NCBI RefSeq assembly: GCF_004000235.1
Contig: NZ_RCIO01000005.1
Span: forward strand, 62,001-126,000
Direction of reading: 5' to 3'
Length of the DNA: 64,000 nucleotides
From: Mesorhizobium sp. Z1-4
Lineage (GTDB): Bacteria > Pseudomonadota > Alphaproteobacteria > Rhizobiales > Rhizobiaceae
The notes below the pieces were generated by a model, which did not search any database, was not told where the DNA came from, and was given only the letters and a program-made list of their open reading frames with translations. The position numbers and the translations under genes were made by a program. Positions within the stretch are counted from its first letter, which is position 1, and each line of letters opens with the position of its first letter. Shown here piece by piece: positions 63,159 to 64,000 of the stretch.

Positions 63159-64000
63159 TCAGTCGGTTTTCCCACGCCGTTGTACCCGCCCGGCAAGGCG
63201 CCCGAAGACGAGCGAGGTCCTCAGTAGCGCCGCAAACCGGCCGCGTTGTTCCGCCGGCACCGACGAGCGAACCCCCATCCGGTAAAGGATGATGAGGATG
63301 AAGATTGCATAGATCGCTGAGATGAAAAGAAACAGCGCATGCGGTCCGAACGCCACCATGACGAAGGACGCGGTGAAGGGTCCGAATATGGCGCCGATCG
63401 AATAGAACAGCATCAGACCGGCATTGAGCATGACGTATTCGTCAGGTCGGGCGCGGTCGTTGGCATGCGCTGCGGAAAGCGAATAAAGCGGCATCGCGAA
63501 CGCGCCGAACACGAAAACGACTGCGAAGTTGGCCGGCCGGCTTGAACCGGCGAAAAGAGCCAGCGCCAGAGCCGACGCCAGTGCCGCAATCGAGGTGGCG
63601 ATCAGCACCTTGCGGCGGTCCCATTTGTCGGAAATGTATCCGAGCGGATACTGGATCAGTGCGCCGCCGACGATCGATACCGAAACGAATGCGGCAACGT
63701 CGGCGACCGAAAGCCCGATCTGCTGGGCGTAGATCGGGCTCAGCATACGGAATGCGCTGTTGGTGACGCCGACCGAAATACAGCCGATGGCGCCGAGCGG
63801 GGAGATCATCCAGGCGCGGCCGAGGTCGAATTTCACATTGTCCGGCGGCTTGGGGTTGGAGCGGTCGCCCAGCGAGACGGGCACCAGCGACAGCGTGATC
63901 ATGATCGTCATGACGGCGAAAATCGCGAAGCCGCCGGCGCCGACAGCCGGAATGAGAAATTGCGAACCGGTCACGGCGCCGAGATCGAGTATGCGGTAGA
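63159..64000 (-). CDS. MFS transporter, 5' partial
   Basis: The frame is open to the window edge at 64000, so the N-terminal part is missing; about 280 residues are visible. Several hydrophobic helices and the central loop motif GYISDKWDRRKVLIATSIA (the MFS GxxxDxxGRR-type signature) identify a major facilitator. The region resembles YcaD/fosmidomycin-resistance-like exporters only loosely, so cargo is unknown. The apparent start at 63974 is internal. It lies 40 bases upstream of rnd on the same strand. Confidence 0.88.
   Translation of the reverse strand, partial: YRILDLGAVTGSQFLIPAVGAGGFAIFAVMTIMITLSLVPVSLGDRSNPKPPDNVKFDLGRAWMISPLGAIGCISVGVTNSAFRMLSPIYAQQIGLSVADVAAFVSVSIVGGALIQYPLGYISDKWDRRKVLIATSIAALASALALALFAGSSRPANFAVVFVFGAFAMPLYSLSAAHANDRARPDEYVMLNAGLMLFYSIGAIFGPFTASFVMVAFGPHALFLFISAIYAIFILIILYRMGVRSSVPAEQRGRFAALLRTSLVFGRLAGRVQRRGKTD

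Overview
The window is a 64 kb piece of an ordinary GC-rich alphaproteobacterial chromosome, most like a member of the Hyphomicrobiales (the rhizobial group, Phyllobacteriaceae-like). This placement is inferred from gene content and order: a four-gene general amino-acid transporter (aapJQMP), the run lptF-lptG-lptD-surA-pdxA-rsmA, fabD-fabG-acpP-fabF-mltG-yicC-gmk, purM-purN back to back with a PerM-type protein and HdaA, and ppk-ppx followed by rnd. Promoters also have the rhizobial CTTGAC/CTATAT look (acpP, ndk, tRNA-Pro). I see no rRNA, CRISPR array, insertion sequence, integrase or phage module.

Layout. 1-3.3 kb: the end of an MDR-family oxidoreductase, a ParD/ParE-like toxin-antitoxin pair with a perfect inverted repeat in front of it, and a two-gene ABC-2 exporter on the minus strand. 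3.5-9.9 kb: fatty-acid synthesis genes running into mltG, yicC and gmk. 9.9-17.4 kb (minus): lptF-lptG-lptD-surA-pdxA-rsmA, joined by 1-4 base overlaps, for LPS transport, outer-membrane folding, vitamin B6 and rRNA methylation. 17.8-19.7 kb: pepA-holC. 19.7-22.5 kb (minus): an ArsR repressor, an SRPBCC protein, a small membrane protein, two DUF1801 proteins and a methyltransferase, behind a double ArsR-type operator. 22.6-25.3 kb: an ABC-F ATPase and a crotonase. 25.3-27.1 kb: two unknown envelope or secreted proteins and an AT-rich, palindrome-bearing intergenic stretch. 27.1-31.2 kb: DinB-like protein, GST, ndk and a membrane PAS-PAS-GGDEF-EAL protein. 31.3-36.5 kb (minus): cation exchanger, SDR, uvrC, pgsA, moaD, moaE. 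36.7-42.9 kb: a beta-barrel outer-membrane protein, GST, RNase T2, three unknowns (one a DUF1801 protein), a molybdopterin oxidoreductase and a VOC protein. 42.9-47.3 kb: purN, purM, a second CDP-alcohol phosphatidyltransferase, PerM, HdaA. 47.4-57.3 kb: a possible 25-residue membrane peptide, galM, two tRNAs, two complex I accessory-subunit homologues (NDUFS4-like and NDUFS6-like), metC, aapJQMP and an FAD monooxygenase. 57.4-64 kb: ppk-ppx, a class-I amidotransferase, rnd and a partial MFS transporter.

Most genes are housekeeping. The stretches that deserve a second look are the ArsR/SRPBCC/DUF1801 cluster with its tandem operator, the glycine-rich secreted protein with its unusual AT-rich flank, the 25-codon ORF after hdaA, the hairpins around aapJ, and the 10 kb block lying between hdaA and ppk. 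I found no convincing wholly new defence, mobile or metabolic system here. Functional calls rest on motifs and family knowledge read by eye; no database search was possible.
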